Assembly: GCA_014529385.2 (NCBI GenBank)
Contig: CM043963.1
Coordinates: forward strand, 105,735,912 to 105,799,911
Reading direction: 5' to 3'
Source: Adiantum capillus-veneris
Lineage: Eukaryota > Streptophyta > Polypodiopsida > Polypodiales > Pteridaceae
Length of the DNA stretch: 64,000 nt
Part shown: positions 44,989-56,530 of the stretch, piece by piece
How positions within the stretch are numbered: position 1 is the first letter of the stretch
Layout: every line of letters starts with the position of its first letter
Position numbers and translations under genes: made by a program
The notes under the pieces: generated by a model
What the model saw: only the letters and a program-made list of their open reading frames with translations
Told to the model about the DNA's origin: nothing
Database searches by the model: none

Positions 44989-46665
44989 CTTAAGTAGGGA
45001 GATCTACATCACTCGTGTGATGGCTAGCTTACTTTAGTTTCGACTAGAGAGAGCTTAAACGTTTAGAACAAGATCCAGGAGAGGGTATCCTGAGGTCTAG
45101 TGGATAGCCAGGAAACCTGTGTCTTGCCGAGGGTCTGTGACTAGTTAGATTTAGTTAGGTAGGATAATGTGGAGTTATGGTTTTATGGTTTTGAGTGCTT
45201 GTTATGGTTGTGTAGAAATAGTGTAGAAAAACGCTGTAAAAACGCAAAACAAACAAAAAGAAGAAACAATGAGGCTGTTTGCTTGCCTTGAAATCAAAAC
45301 CCACACCATATACTCTTTAAGGGTGTGAATACAGTAGACATTTGGATTTATGATCCAGTGCTTGAGAAAACGTTAAAATTGCGACCAAAACCAACAAAAA
45401 GAAATAAGGGATTGCCATAAGAAAACACTAAGTGAACCTAAAGAGGCCAAAAAGAGATATAACCACTAGCCTGGGGTAAACTGATTGTGTCATGATGTAC
45501 AACTGATATTCACAAGCTTAAGTTGAAGTGTCATCAAATTTGCATCACTTTAAGTGCATTTGAGTTGTGAATTTTCCATAAAAAAGTGAAATTTGTCAAG
45601 TGTTTGAGTCCAAGGTCAAAATAGGTCCAAATTCAGTGAAACTTAGGGGATAGACTTATATGGGCACAGGGAACACAACTCTCCAAAAACAGTAAAAAAA
45701 TCACATCCCAGTTGCTCTCTGGTGAGTCTCGCAATAGACTAATGATTTGGAGATAGACTAACAATCTAGAAAAACCCTTTATACCACAGGTTGAACACAT
45801 CCATACAATGGTGCTCACAAAAATTGAGTGAATTTGGACACCATCTTGACCACCAAACCTCAAGACTGGTGTTAGAGTCTGAATTCATAGACATAGTGGC
45901 AAGAAGGCTTTCACCAAATGTCCAAATAGTGCACAAACTTGTTAATGCACTATACAGGGAGTGGGGAAACCAGCTGTGGAGAGAACTTGTGAAAAAGGCC
46001 AACATTGGAGAAATTTGTCAGTCTATCGCGATAGACTGGGGAAGTAGGGGCTAGGGACCTTATTTTTCAAATCCCTCCTAGGGATAGCTTTAGCAAAGCC
46101 TAAATAGCATACACACCAAATTTCAAGGTGTTTAGATCACTGAAAGTGAATCTAAGGCCCAGATAGAGAATCGGGCTCTTACAAAAACACTAAAATTGGC
46201 CCAAAACCCAAACCAAGTGTCGAAATTTCATAAAACTTGAGGGATAGACTCTAGAGAATAAGGGGAACCCAAAGGTGAAGTCACAATTTTAAATTGACTT
46301 ATATTGAGGAATCTGTCAGTCTATCACAATAGACTCAGAAAGGGGTGATTCAGACTACAAATTGTGACTATACAGTTAGAACATACTTGTCACATAGACC
46401 CCAGCCCTCATTTCACATTTGAAATTGGACCACCAGAAGACCCTGAAACACCCATTGGGGAGAAAAACACAAATTGGCTAAGACTGACCAGTTGTCATAA
46501 AAAAATGATTGATGTACATAATTGAAAGATTTTTTCCTGGTTCAAGGAAACCCTTGTGAACAGACTAACCATACATGTGTAGATTCCATAAGGAGATCAT
46601 CACATAGCTGAGCAGGCAGGAGAAGGCCAGGTAAGCTTTAAGTTCGCAATACAGCTTTGAGTCTT
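44989..46665 (+). other. Long untranslated leader with palindromes
   Basis: 1.7 kb without a supported gene. Holds a perfect 20-bp palindrome CAGTCTATCGCGATAGACTG (46019-46038), a degraded one at 46317-46336 and a rudimentary one at 45724-45740. A strong splice donor CAG|GTAAGC lies at 46630/46631, just before gag. Confidence 0.75.
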
Positions 46666-48288
46666 ATGTATTTAATGTTAGGAGCCTTTTTTAACTCAGG
46701 AGCTAAAAGTGTCAAAAGTCAAGTAAGCACCACGTCCACTGAAGAGAGTGTAACTCATGCAAGGATAGATCCACTAGCACCAATTATTGAGGAGGGTAGT
46801 GATACTGACACTTCGTCAGACAAGTCCTTCTTCATGATGGGTAGTCAACAGCAAGGAGGTGTCTCCTATGAAGGACCAATGCCAGGGGGAAGCACCTCCC
46901 TAAATCCTTTGAACGATTCCAGGTTCACTATAATCTTCTTAGAAGGAACAAACTCGAGGGGAGCCTTAGTTTATTCTGACTGTCAAGGACGCAAGTGTAT
47001 TTGTATTGAAGAAAGACCAGCTCAAAGGCTGGAGATAATTCGAGTCTATGATGATGGAGATAGATTACGAGACGAAAAGGGGAACCACTATCTGATAGTT
47101 AGTAACCCTGAGGATTACAACAGATATGGAGATAACGTGGCGAAAGCGAAAATGGTTTTAGAAACCCAAGAACCACCTCCAAACATTGATCGACCTAGAG
47201 CGCTTTTTATGTATGATAAGAAAACAACCAGGGTCTCAACCTATAATGAGAATGTGGGGATTTACAAGCATGAGAGCGAGGGAATAGTCTCTTACTTCCG
47301 ATGCAAAGAACCCTACCCAAACGAATTAAGAAAAGACAAGGTTCTTTACTTATTCTCTTATGAAATTTCTATGGGGAAGGATATTGTTTTTGTTGATAGG
47401 TACGGGCGAGAATACACACGTGTTCTCCCAGAGGAGATAGAAAAGGCAACGGTTCCAAGAGCATCAACATATGCCCTTGAAGAAATGCCAAGAGCCACCT
47501 ACACCCCTATCAAATCGACAAATCCATTTTCAGAAGAGTATGACATGGCCTCACAATCTACCCGACAACCGACGTTCAACTACCAGCACCAGCCAGCTAC
47601 CCAGCCATCATTGCAAGCATGGCTTCGACAAAGTGCAATATTAGAACAAGACCAAAACCGAGAGGGTTATCAAGCCGCACGAGGGCTAAGGGATTTACAA
47701 GAACCACCACTCTATTTACGGTATCAAGGAGAGAGTAATCCAAAGACTCAAGGGTCAACAGAGCCTGGAAGACCACCCATAGAACGAGTTCGAAGAGATG
47801 AACCATCTCTGGCAAGAATTGTTAGAAATTATGGCTTAGGAGCACCACTGGGAGAGGAACGTGGCCACTACAGAAGACCAGAGGAGGTATATCGACTAGG
47901 ACGTGGAGATCCAATGATGAGATTTGTAGACTATCGTAGAATTAGACCTTCTCAAGTGCAAAAATGGGTAAACAAGAAATTCACGGGAAACAGAGATCCG
48001 AGAGATCATGTAGTAGCCTTTGTGAGTGTAATTAGAGATGAAGAGGTGTTAGACTTCCCTACCCAATTTGCAGGGTTTGGACTAGCCTTAGAGGATGATG
48101 CAGCTACTTGGTTTGACTCTGTGGAGCGAAGAGACTTTGAGTCTATGGAGGAGGTGTTTGACGAGTTTATTGAGGAATTCTCACAAAGGGGAATAGCTCA
48201 TAATACTGTCTCACAAATCCACAATTTTCAAACAGAAAGAAGGGGAATCTGTGAGAAAGGCAGCCCTAAGACTAAAAAGATATATTAA
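46666..48288 (+). pseudogene. Gag, N-terminal and capsid part
   Basis: First ATG of the frame at 46666. Residues 1-280 are a region I do not recognise, with GSQQQGGVSYEGPMPGG and beta-rich sequence. Then comes a Gln/Pro-rich stretch and, in the last 100 residues, the retrotransposon Gag domain: KKFTGNRDPRDHVVAFVSVI, FAGFGLALEDDAATWFDS and FDEFIEEFSQRGIAHNTVSQ. The frame leaves the true one near 48250, where the next segment takes over with a one-base shift. Confidence 0.85.
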
Positions 48289-49240
48289 GTTCTGCCCTGT
48301 GGAAGAACTGCCAACTCAGTCCAGACTTATGCTTATATTTATTCAAGGACTAAGGAATGTAGATCTCCAGAAGGACTTACATATGAAGAGGAGCACGACG
48401 TTAAATGAGTTAACTAAGGAGGCTCTTTACCTTGTATACAATTGCGCGGTCTACAAAGAGGGTGAATTCAAGGATCTTAACGACGATTCATCCTCACAAC
48501 AAAGTGGAAGCAAGTCCATTAAGACAGCACCGAAAGGAGAAGTAGCTGTAAGCCAGGAGCAGCTTGTAGAGAAAGTGCTAAAAAAGATTAATTTGTACGC
48601 CAAACCCCAGGCTAAACAGCCCAAGTGGTGTGCTATTGAACAAAAATGGATAAACCACGGGACGGAGGAATGTTATTATAACAAGGGATATGTGAGAGAG
48701 AGACGTTACGCTCCCCAAGCTCAGGTAGCATCTCCTGAAATTCCATCGATGCCTTGGTATCAAGCAGGTAACCTACCGGGACCTGTAGGTGTAGAAAGAC
48801 CACAACCAGTGTTGGGGCAACAACCACCCCTACCAGGATTACGACCAGTCGGCATAAGATACACACCAACTGTAACTGAATCAGAAGAAAAGTATTTGGT
48901 GTCTATGCATGCATATTACGAAGATCCCAATGGATATGCTACAAATCCTTTCTATTATCCACCGAAAGAACCCTCCACACCAAAACCATGGAGCATGATA
49001 GGAAATACAGGACCACCAACTGCTACACAGGCAACAGGAGAAGGGAGATAAAGCTTGGATGAACGAACATTGTTGCTCATAGTCAACGGAGGCATGAGCG
49101 GGTAGAGGCATGCACACCAACAAAGAGGAGCTCAAGGAGCACCTCAACAGCCTAAGGGACCATGCTACAAGTGTGGTGGAGACCATTGGCTGAGAGACTG
49201 TCCTCATGACGAAATCATTAGGGTCAATGCATATTGCACC
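48251..49240 (+). pseudogene. Gag, C-terminal part with zinc knuckle
   Basis: Continues the Gag domain (PTQSRLMLIFIQGLRNVDLQ) and goes through a Pro/Gln-rich linker. After in-frame TAA (49049) and TAG stops it reaches the zinc knuckle CYKCGGDHWLRDC at 49163-49201 (CX2CX3HX4C). A second Cys/His cluster, WCAIEQKWINHGTEECYY, lies earlier. Confidence 0.8.
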
Positions 49241-49480
49241 GATTCTTGATTGCCCTAAGAACCTAAGCAAAGGAGCAAAGACTACTTTGAATATGCTGGG
49301 AGCACTGCCTTCCAGTGGAGGGTCAGAAAACGAAACTACGATTCCTATTAAGGTCTTGACGAGAGCCCAAACAAGGAAAAATGACGATCGGCCCAAGAGT
49401 AACGATGAAAATCAAGAGGAAATCAAGACTGACAAGTCTAGCATCAGTCGTAATAATCCTTAGAAAGAACGAAGAGCGAA

Positions 49481-50617
49481 ATGAAAGCTAGACGTGAACG
49501 AAAACAGAAAGCTATAGAAGCTAAGCTAACAATGGATCGAGAGCAACTTAAACAGCAAAGAGAGTTTGACTCTCTAAAATCGACTGAGGGACCAAGGAGT
49601 GCAAGCTCAGGAGGGTCTGTATTGGTAGATAAGGTCAATGTACCCTTGGATGCAATCTTGCAAGCCTATGAAGGAAGATTGAAGAACAGACAGACTCTAG
49701 AGCAAAGGTGGATGACATATCCATATCCAGAGATAGAAAAACAGAGACTAGAGATGTGCAAGCAGTTGATTGAAATTGCACAAGCCTTACTAGAGCCTCC
49801 ACCTATGGAAGTGAGGGATAGAATAATCAAACCACCAAACAATGAAACACCTATCAAAACTGAACAAAGGGTACCTGACAAGATAGACAACGTTAAATCC
49901 TTGCCTAATGTAGAGGATGCAAGAGTCGTACCTAATAGCACTGATGAATCACTGAAGGGATTTCCACCATATGCACCCATTGTGGAAGAAAAATGGCATG
50001 AAGAGCTATGGGAAACGGTGAGAAAAGATCAAGAAAAATACGAGACAAAAACAGTCGAGTCAGCACCTTTCTCGGAGTTGAACTTGAATAAGCCACCATG
50101 GGATTTAGACGCTAAATCATTTCAAGGGGATGATGGTTCAGTTGCATCAGAATATAGTAGACCAACATCACTCAAAACTTTGCCACCATACATGGGAGAC
50201 TATGAAGCAAAGTCCGAAATTCGAAGGGTGCCTTCTCAAAGAATTGGAGGGACAAATCAATTGGACACTAAAATTTTGACAGACTTGTTGTCTGCTCCGG
50301 TCAAGTGTACAATCACATTGGTAGAATTGTTAAAAATTAGGCCAAGCATGTGGACGGAATTGGGCAAATGTCTGGAGAAATTTGGTATAAGGATGCCTCT
50401 TAAGTTCTTCAAAACTCAGCTTAATGACACAGAACAGAAGAGAGTCAACACTACACCAGTACCTCTCAACAAGGTTGGAGAGTATTGTGAGGGTGAAGAC
50501 GGCAACACTACTCTACCAGTCGAGTATAACGGCATAGAGACTAAGGCCATACTTGATAGTGGAGCTGGCATTGCATTACTACCAAATTTCTATGGAAAAA
50601 ATGGGAAAAACCGGTAA
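49481..50617 (+). pseudogene. Pre-protease region and start of protease
   Basis: Highly charged, helix-prone N-terminus (MKARRERKQKAIEAKLTMDR). A long linker of unknown fold follows, and then the start of retropepsin: LPVEYNGIETKAILDSGAGI with the active-site DSG. A frameshift right after GIALLPNFY separates it from the rest. Confidence 0.8.
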
Positions 50618-50631
50618 TACGAACAACTAGA

Positions 50632-51348
50632 ATGAAACTGCAACTAGCGGATGGGCACGTAGAAAGGCCTATAAGATTGCTTGAGGTAATTGTGGTATCT
50701 TCATGTGGCATAGACTACGAACATACATTTGCCATAGTAGATTACAGCAAGAAAAACAATTATGAAATTATCCTTGGTAGGCCGTTCATGACGCAACTCA
50801 AGATGGTGCAGGACTGGGGGTATGATTATTTGTATCTAAGACATGCTGAAATCACTACACGTGTAAATATGAGGAACCACAACTACCATGATGTCACGAG
50901 AACACCTGTGGAAGAATTTGACTCAGCCACCATTAGCGGATCAGAAGTCTCAGCGTGGTTCTGTAAGAAAAAGGAGATATGGATGTGCGGAGCATCTCAA
51001 TGTAGTGAATTCGACCACAACCACAATGAAAGGACACTAGAGAGGTTATTGGAAGACGATGCCTATATACAAGAGCCCTTCTCTGAAGAGAATCTTGAAC
51101 CCCTAGAATGGTCTCAAATTTTGGCTACTTTGGATGTATGCGTCATTCAAGTCACTCCCACAAAATTTTGTGACAAGAATGGCTACGATATCGTACCATA
51201 CTACATGTTGAGCAAAACTGTAGAGGAAGACGAGAACGAAGTAGACACCGAGAAAGCGAGAGTCAATCAAACGGAAACGAAACTTGATATTAGGATAGTG
51301 GGCTATGTGGACATCCCCACTAAAAACATCGAGCAGGATGGAGAATAA
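50632..51348 (+). pseudogene. Protease remainder and linker
   Basis: LQLADGHVERPIRLLEVIVV and NNYEIILGRPFMTQLKMVQD complete the retropepsin fold (ILGRPF motif). An acidic linker without recognised domain follows. The stretch 51349-51474 has stops in this frame. Confidence 0.8.
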
Positions 51349-51474
51349 TTTTATGATTCTTTTGATCAATGTGAAAATGAAGATAATGCGGATGACGAGA
51401 AGTCGGAAAATACAGAGGAAGACGACCATCAGGATCAAGACAATGACGTCTTTTACAACTTCCCAAACCAAAGT

Positions 51475-52412
51475 GTGAGACGCCAAAAAAGATACAAGAG
51501 TAGGCGACACCATAAAAGTCTACCAACTAGGCCTAGACCTATGCCTGAGTTCAGGAGTAAGACACATTTCAGTATGAACATTCATGTTGTTGATTGTGCT
51601 AAGGATAAAGTGTCAGGAAGATTTCTTAAGGTTGTTGAAGACCCAGATTTTAAGGAAAGACTATTGAAACTTAGGAAAACCAGCAAGGCAAAAAATAGAG
51701 TGACAAGGGAGACGTTGGATGTCTTTGCAGATCCAATTATGACGAGCGTTGAGCGAAAAAAAAATACAATGATTTAAAACAAAAGATGAAAAATGTATGG
51801 ACAACTGAAATGGAAAGTAGCGATGGGTCGAACGCTAGTGATGGGAGTAAAAAGATAGATGTACCTCCTCACTATTGTAAGTACACCATTCAGAAGATAA
51901 AATTGGTGGTCCAGCAACCGATGAGAGAGCTTAAATCGTCCGAGTCCTATGATGGGCCAAAAAACGCCAAGAAAATAGACCTAGCAAAACCGGGAGAAAG
52001 TCCTCGACCTGCTTACATTGCTACTAATCTAAGCCAGGAAGAAGAGGACTTACTGATCAAAACGCTTAAAGAATTTCGTGATGTATTTGCTTGGTCATAC
52101 AAAGATCTGAAGGGGGTGGATCCTAACATCTGTGAACATTCGATCCCTCTGAAGTCGGATGCAAAGCCAAGCAAACAACGTCCGTACACGTACAATGAGA
52201 CATTCGCCAAAAGGATCAAGGACGAGATAGATAAACTTATGGATGCTGAATTTATTTATGAGATAGAGCACACTCACTGGGTGTCGCCGATCGTGATGGT
52301 ACCTAAGAAAAACGAGAATTTACGAGTGTGTGTGAATCTCAAGAAGGTGAATGCAGCAACAATAAGCACAATTATCCTCTCCCTATCACGGAACACGTCT
52401 TGGAACGAGTAG
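51475..52412 (+). pseudogene. RT, N-terminal half
   Basis: A first frame (51475-51777) is basic linker. The second (51786-52412) reads KKIDLAKPGESPRPAYIATN, FRDVFAWSYKDLKGVDPNIC, IKDEIDKLMDAEFIYEIEH and WVSPIVMVPKKNENLRVCVN, the fingers of plant Athila/Tat RT. It runs out of frame at NAATIST, where the next frame begins. Confidence 0.9.
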
Positions 52413-52993
52413 CAGGCAAGAAGGCCTATAGCTTTATGGACAGCTTCTCTGGTTATAACCAATTGGGGGTCAAACTAGAAGATCAGTACAAAACGGCGTT
52501 TGCAATAGAATGGGGCATATATGCGTTTAGGGTAATGCCATTTGGCTTGACCAATGCTCCAGCCACATTTCAGAGATTAATGACACATGCTTTTAAAGAA
52601 TACTTGCGAATATTTTTGGATATGTACATGGATGACTTGTGTGTCTATTCTCTATTGAGAGAAGACCATATAGATCATCTTAGAAAGGTATTCGAAAAAT
52701 GCAGAATGCATAGGATTTTCCTCAACCCAGAAAAATGTGTATTCATGGTACGACAAGGTAAGATCCTAGGCCACATAGTATCGACTAATGGGATTACCAC
52801 TGATGAAGACAAGGTAAAGGTGATCATAGAATTGCCAAGACCAAACACTGTACGAGAGGTACAATCATTTATGGAACATTGTGGATACTACCGACGTTTT
52901 ATCTACATGTATGTTGTAATAGCAAAACCCTTGTATAGTCTGATCGTGATCTTCATATGGACCGACGAATGTGAGGAGTCATTCAGAAATTAA
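52328..52993 (+). pseudogene. RT, palm and thumb
   Basis: NYPLPITEHVLERVAGKKAY, SFMDSFSGYNQLGVKLED, FRVMPFGLTNAPATFQRLM, the catalytic box MYMDDLCVYS (YMDD), FLNPEKCVFMVRQGKILGH and REVQSFMEHCGYYRRFI. All RT blocks are present and the active-site Asp pair is intact, so this part decayed less than other regions. Confidence 0.94.
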
Positions 52994-53440
52994 AAGAGGC
53001 ACTGGTATCTGCACCAATTCTAAAAGCACCAGATTGGTCAAAGATTTTCCATGTACATGTAGATGCTTCGGCATTTGCAATAGGCTGTATATTAGCACAA
53101 CCAGGGGAGGGTAATACAGATTTTCCCATCAATTATGCTAGTAGACAACTCAACAGTGCAAAGAATAATTATACCACCACTGAAAGAGAAGGATTGGGTA
53201 TTATATACGCGGTAAAGAAATTTCGTCATTATTTTCTTTTGCGAACAAGTTCACATTTTTTGTGGATCATCAGGTACTTTTGTACTTAGTAAATAAACCT
53301 TGTAACACGGGACGAATTGTAAGATGGTTCATTGTGTTGCTGGAGTTTGATTTTACGGTAGTAGTAAAGAAAGGAAAAACTCATCAACGAGCAAACCACC
53401 TTTCTCGATTACTAAATGGCGAAAAGGCTACTCGTGTAGA
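52994..53440 (+). pseudogene. RNase H
   Basis: HVHVDASAFAIGCILAQPGE (Asp), INYASRQLNSAKNNYTTTER (Glu) and FVDHQVLLYLVNKPCNTGRI (Asp). It then reads FDFTVVVKKGKTHQRANHLS, the terminal RNase H helix region. One frameshift near 53240. Confidence 0.9.
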
Positions 53441-54890
53441 TGATGATCTCCCAGACGCATACCTGTTTAATATAGAGATGGTACCGAAATGGTCAGAGCA
53501 GATTGTTCCATTGTTGACATATGGAATGAATCTTGACGAAAGACACACGGTGGAAGACGTTAGCCAAGCACAAATTTACACTATGCTTGCGGGAAGAATG
53601 TATCATCATGGTAACGATGGGATTCTAAGGTTGTGTATAGGCCCAGAGGAGTACGACGCGTATCTAGAGGAGGCACATGCACAGACAGGGGGATTCCATC
53701 AAGGAAATCAAATAAGCTATGAACGATTAAGAAGACTTGGAGTGTATTGGCCTGGAATGGCAGGCGATGTAGCTAATTACATCAAGAAATGTAACTTTTG
53801 CACAACCAATACCACTGTGGATTATGCCACATTATACCAAGTGACGATACCACCCGCATGGAGTCATGCTATTGTGGAATATTTGACTAATAAGGAGTTA
53901 CCAGGAGATTGGTCTAAAGCCATACAAAAGGCTTTACAAATCAAAGCGAATAGGTATACCATCATTAATGACCAATTGTATAAAACAGGAACCGATGACC
54001 AGTTGAGGATAGTTCCTCATGAAAATGACTACTTTCCATTATTGGAGCAAGCCCATGCAGGCATAGCAGGAGGTCATTTTTCAGCGGAGAGAACCATAAA
54101 AATCATTATGGTTGCAGGCATATGGTGGCCGACCATGATTCAAGATGCAGCAGAAATCGTGAAAACGTGTGATGAATGTCAACGCACTAAGGTGCCAGTT
54201 AAAAGAGACGACATGCCTTTAAGACCAATGATGAGTGCTCGAGCATTCGCTAAATGGGGATTGGATTTTGTTGGCCCTATTACTCCACCAGCTTATCGTT
54301 CACAAGCACAATACATCATAGTGGCCACTGATTATATGAGCAAATGGGTGGAAGCAAAAGCCACAACAAAACCAGATGCTAAAGCCACAACACAATTCCT
54401 ATATGAATATGTGTTTACACGATATGGCCTTCCAATCGAGCTGGTGAGTGATAGAGGGACACACTTTGTAAATGAAGTTATCGAACATCTCTTGACTGAG
54501 TTTATGGTAATTTATCGCAAATCTGCACCCTACCATCCACAAGCCAATGTCCAAGAGGAAGCGACCAAAAAAATTATGTGCACAGTTCTTACGAAACTGG
54601 TTAGTGAAACAAGGATGGACTGGGATCAAATGCTACATTCAGCATTGTGGGCTTATCGAGTTGCATATAAAACAACACTCAATGCTACACCATTTAATAT
54701 GGTGTATGGGTTAAATGCAATACTGCCTATTGAATTTTTGATTCCAACGCTAAGGGTAGCTAAACGGTTGGACTGGACGGGCCATGAGCTTTCAGAAAGG
54801 TTAGATGACCTAGAAAAACTAGATGAGTTACGACTCAATGCAGTAGCAGCCATTTTTGCAAAAAAAAAGACAACAGAAAGAGTTTTTTGA
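53262..54890 (+). pseudogene. Integrase with two tandem zinc-binding domains
   Basis: 542 open codons. After the RNase H end come two H2C2 domains: 53592-53801 (EEAHAQTGGFHQGNQIS ... KKCNFC) and 53970-54179 (EQAHAGIAGGHFSAERT ... KTCDEC). Each has H-x6-H and C-x2-C and a preceding LY/MY...G beta strand. Between them is WSHAIVEYLTNKELPGDWSK, normally found just before the single integrase zinc domain of Athila/Tat elements. The core follows: KWGLDFVGPIT (Asp), LVSDRGTHFVNE (Asp) and QEEATKKIM (Glu), then FNMVYGLNAILPIE. The frame closes at a stop in 54888. Confidence 0.93.
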
Positions 54891-55152
54891 CAAGCATGTC
54901 AAAAACAAGGACTTTAAAACGGGGGACTATGTCTTGGTATACACCCTTAAACAACATGCCAAGAAGCTAAAGAAAAGAGGAATGGGGCCTTATTTGATCC
55001 AAGAAATCTCGTCTAGCGGAGCAGTAAAACTGTCGACACTAAATGGAAAAGAAATGCCAAATTGGATTAGTGGGTGTCATTTGAAAAAGTATCATCTACC
55101 TCTAACTCCTGGGATGTTGTTTCAAGTGCATTATGGCAAAGCCTATAGATAG
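54856..55152 (+). pseudogene. Integrase C-terminal domain
   Basis: QQKEFFDKHVKNKDFKTGDY, VLVYTLKQHAKKLKKRGMGP and GAVKLSTLNGKEMPNWISG, ending HLKKYHLPLTPG. This is the SH3-like DNA-binding end of Athila/Tat integrase, without a chromodomain. It overlaps the previous frame out of phase and ends at TAG 55150. Confidence 0.9.
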
Positions 55153-55338
55153 GAACATCAACGAGTTCATGACCAAGCACAACAAGAAGCCAAGGAACGC
55201 ATTGCTAAGCAAAAGCAATTTCTAAGGACAATAAACATGGTCACACCAATGATGACTGAATAATATCCTCTTCCAACATTCCAAATAATCGAAGCGGATA
55301 TACAAAGCGAAGTATTAGCAAAGACAATCACAGACTTT
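55153..55338 (+). other. Linker after integrase
   Basis: 186 bases with remnants of basic coding sequence (a frame reading AKQKQFLRTI), no domain. It leads into the second retropepsin-like domain. Confidence 0.4.
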
Positions 55339-55770
55339 ATGGCTCAGGACGAGAGCACCATTGACACTTTAGAAAATACGTGGTGTAGTCCTTACATAAA
55401 AGCATATGCAGGCACAGAACAAGTAGAAATATATGCATTGCTTGACACTGGGGCAAAATTGAGTGTCATCAGCTTTGAGCTCTTTCAAAAACTTGAACCA
55501 ATGACAAAATTCCCAGATACACACAGGTTGAAAGTAGCATCGGGTGATGAGGTGACCACGTTGTGGTCTAATATGTTACCAATCATAGTGCAGGGGCACA
55601 CGTACACTCATAAGTTCTATGTGCTGCCACCAATTAGATCAGCAACGCCTTTTTATCTTAGCAGTGTCGTGGATGAAAGCTAACAGGGTATTCATTGATT
55701 TGGATACTAATGAATCACTGTTCAGAAATGAAAACTTTTCAGAACCCTTCCTATCATATGATAAATATAT
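55339..55770 (+). pseudogene. Second retropepsin-like domain, downstream of integrase
   Basis: VEIYALLDTGAKLSVISFEL has the active-site DTGA in the proper hydrophobic frame. LKVASGDEVTTLWSNMLPII, GHTYTHKFYVLPP and, after a frameshift near 55670, WMKANRVFIDLDTNESLF complete the usual retropepsin strand order. Length about 130 residues. The element's regular protease with DSGA is 4.8 kb upstream, so this is an additional one. It could come from another retroelement or be a diverged duplicate. Confidence 0.75.
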
Positions 55771-56515
55771 GTCAATGTGGAGACAGGAGTCAATGCATCC
55801 GCAACGCATTAATCAACAACAATCAAAGTTTGGATGGCAAGAAATGTATTATCAAAAACCAACAATCATGCAGGGAACCAGGCAGGTTTGGGTACGACGT
55901 ACAGATCTAGCCAAGGCACAATTTCATCAAGGGCAGAAATATCAATTTTGGCTCAAGCAAGACAGCTTAATTCCTGTAAAAGAGTTGACAGAAGAAAAGA
56001 CAAAACACCCAAAGGCAGCAAAGCTTCAAAGAACAATTCTTAACAAGCAAAATCCGCAATGGACTATATTGCTGTGGCGTCCAAAATTACCAATTCAGAA
56101 TGAGCCAACAACACAGGTATGGATGCCGAAGAAGACCAACGAACAGTTGTCTACAACTGTCAATGACAAGCTAGACCATACATCCATCACGCGGAAACAT
56201 GTAGCGTCCACAACAACAAACACAAGGATCTGTACAACCAAATTCATCAAAAAGATATGGAAACGAAAGACAGTTCAACCAGAACATGCAACAAAGAATA
56301 CAACCATATTGACTTCAGCGGAGGCACAACCAAAAGTTCATACACCTTGGAAGACCATCAAACAAAGAGCGGCAGAATTACAACTTCTTATCGCTCGCCA
56401 AGAAAATTTGCCAGCCAACTCAGGTTACCACAGGAAACCTCAACGACGAATGCCAATAAGCGTATCGCTTATACCTTCCTCTTACACCGCATATATTTTT
56501 TCTAAATGCATTGAC
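55771..56515 (+). pseudogene. Basic reading frame after the second protease
   Basis: Continues the frame 55619-56530 with Lys/Gln/Thr-rich sequence (WKTIKQRAAELQLLIARQEN, KPQRRMPISVSLIPSSYTAY). Strongly basic, no domain recognised. It may be the C-terminal end of the polyprotein, perhaps nucleic-acid binding. Whether it is coding is uncertain. Confidence 0.45.
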
Positions 56516-56530
56516 TGTGCATGCATATAG

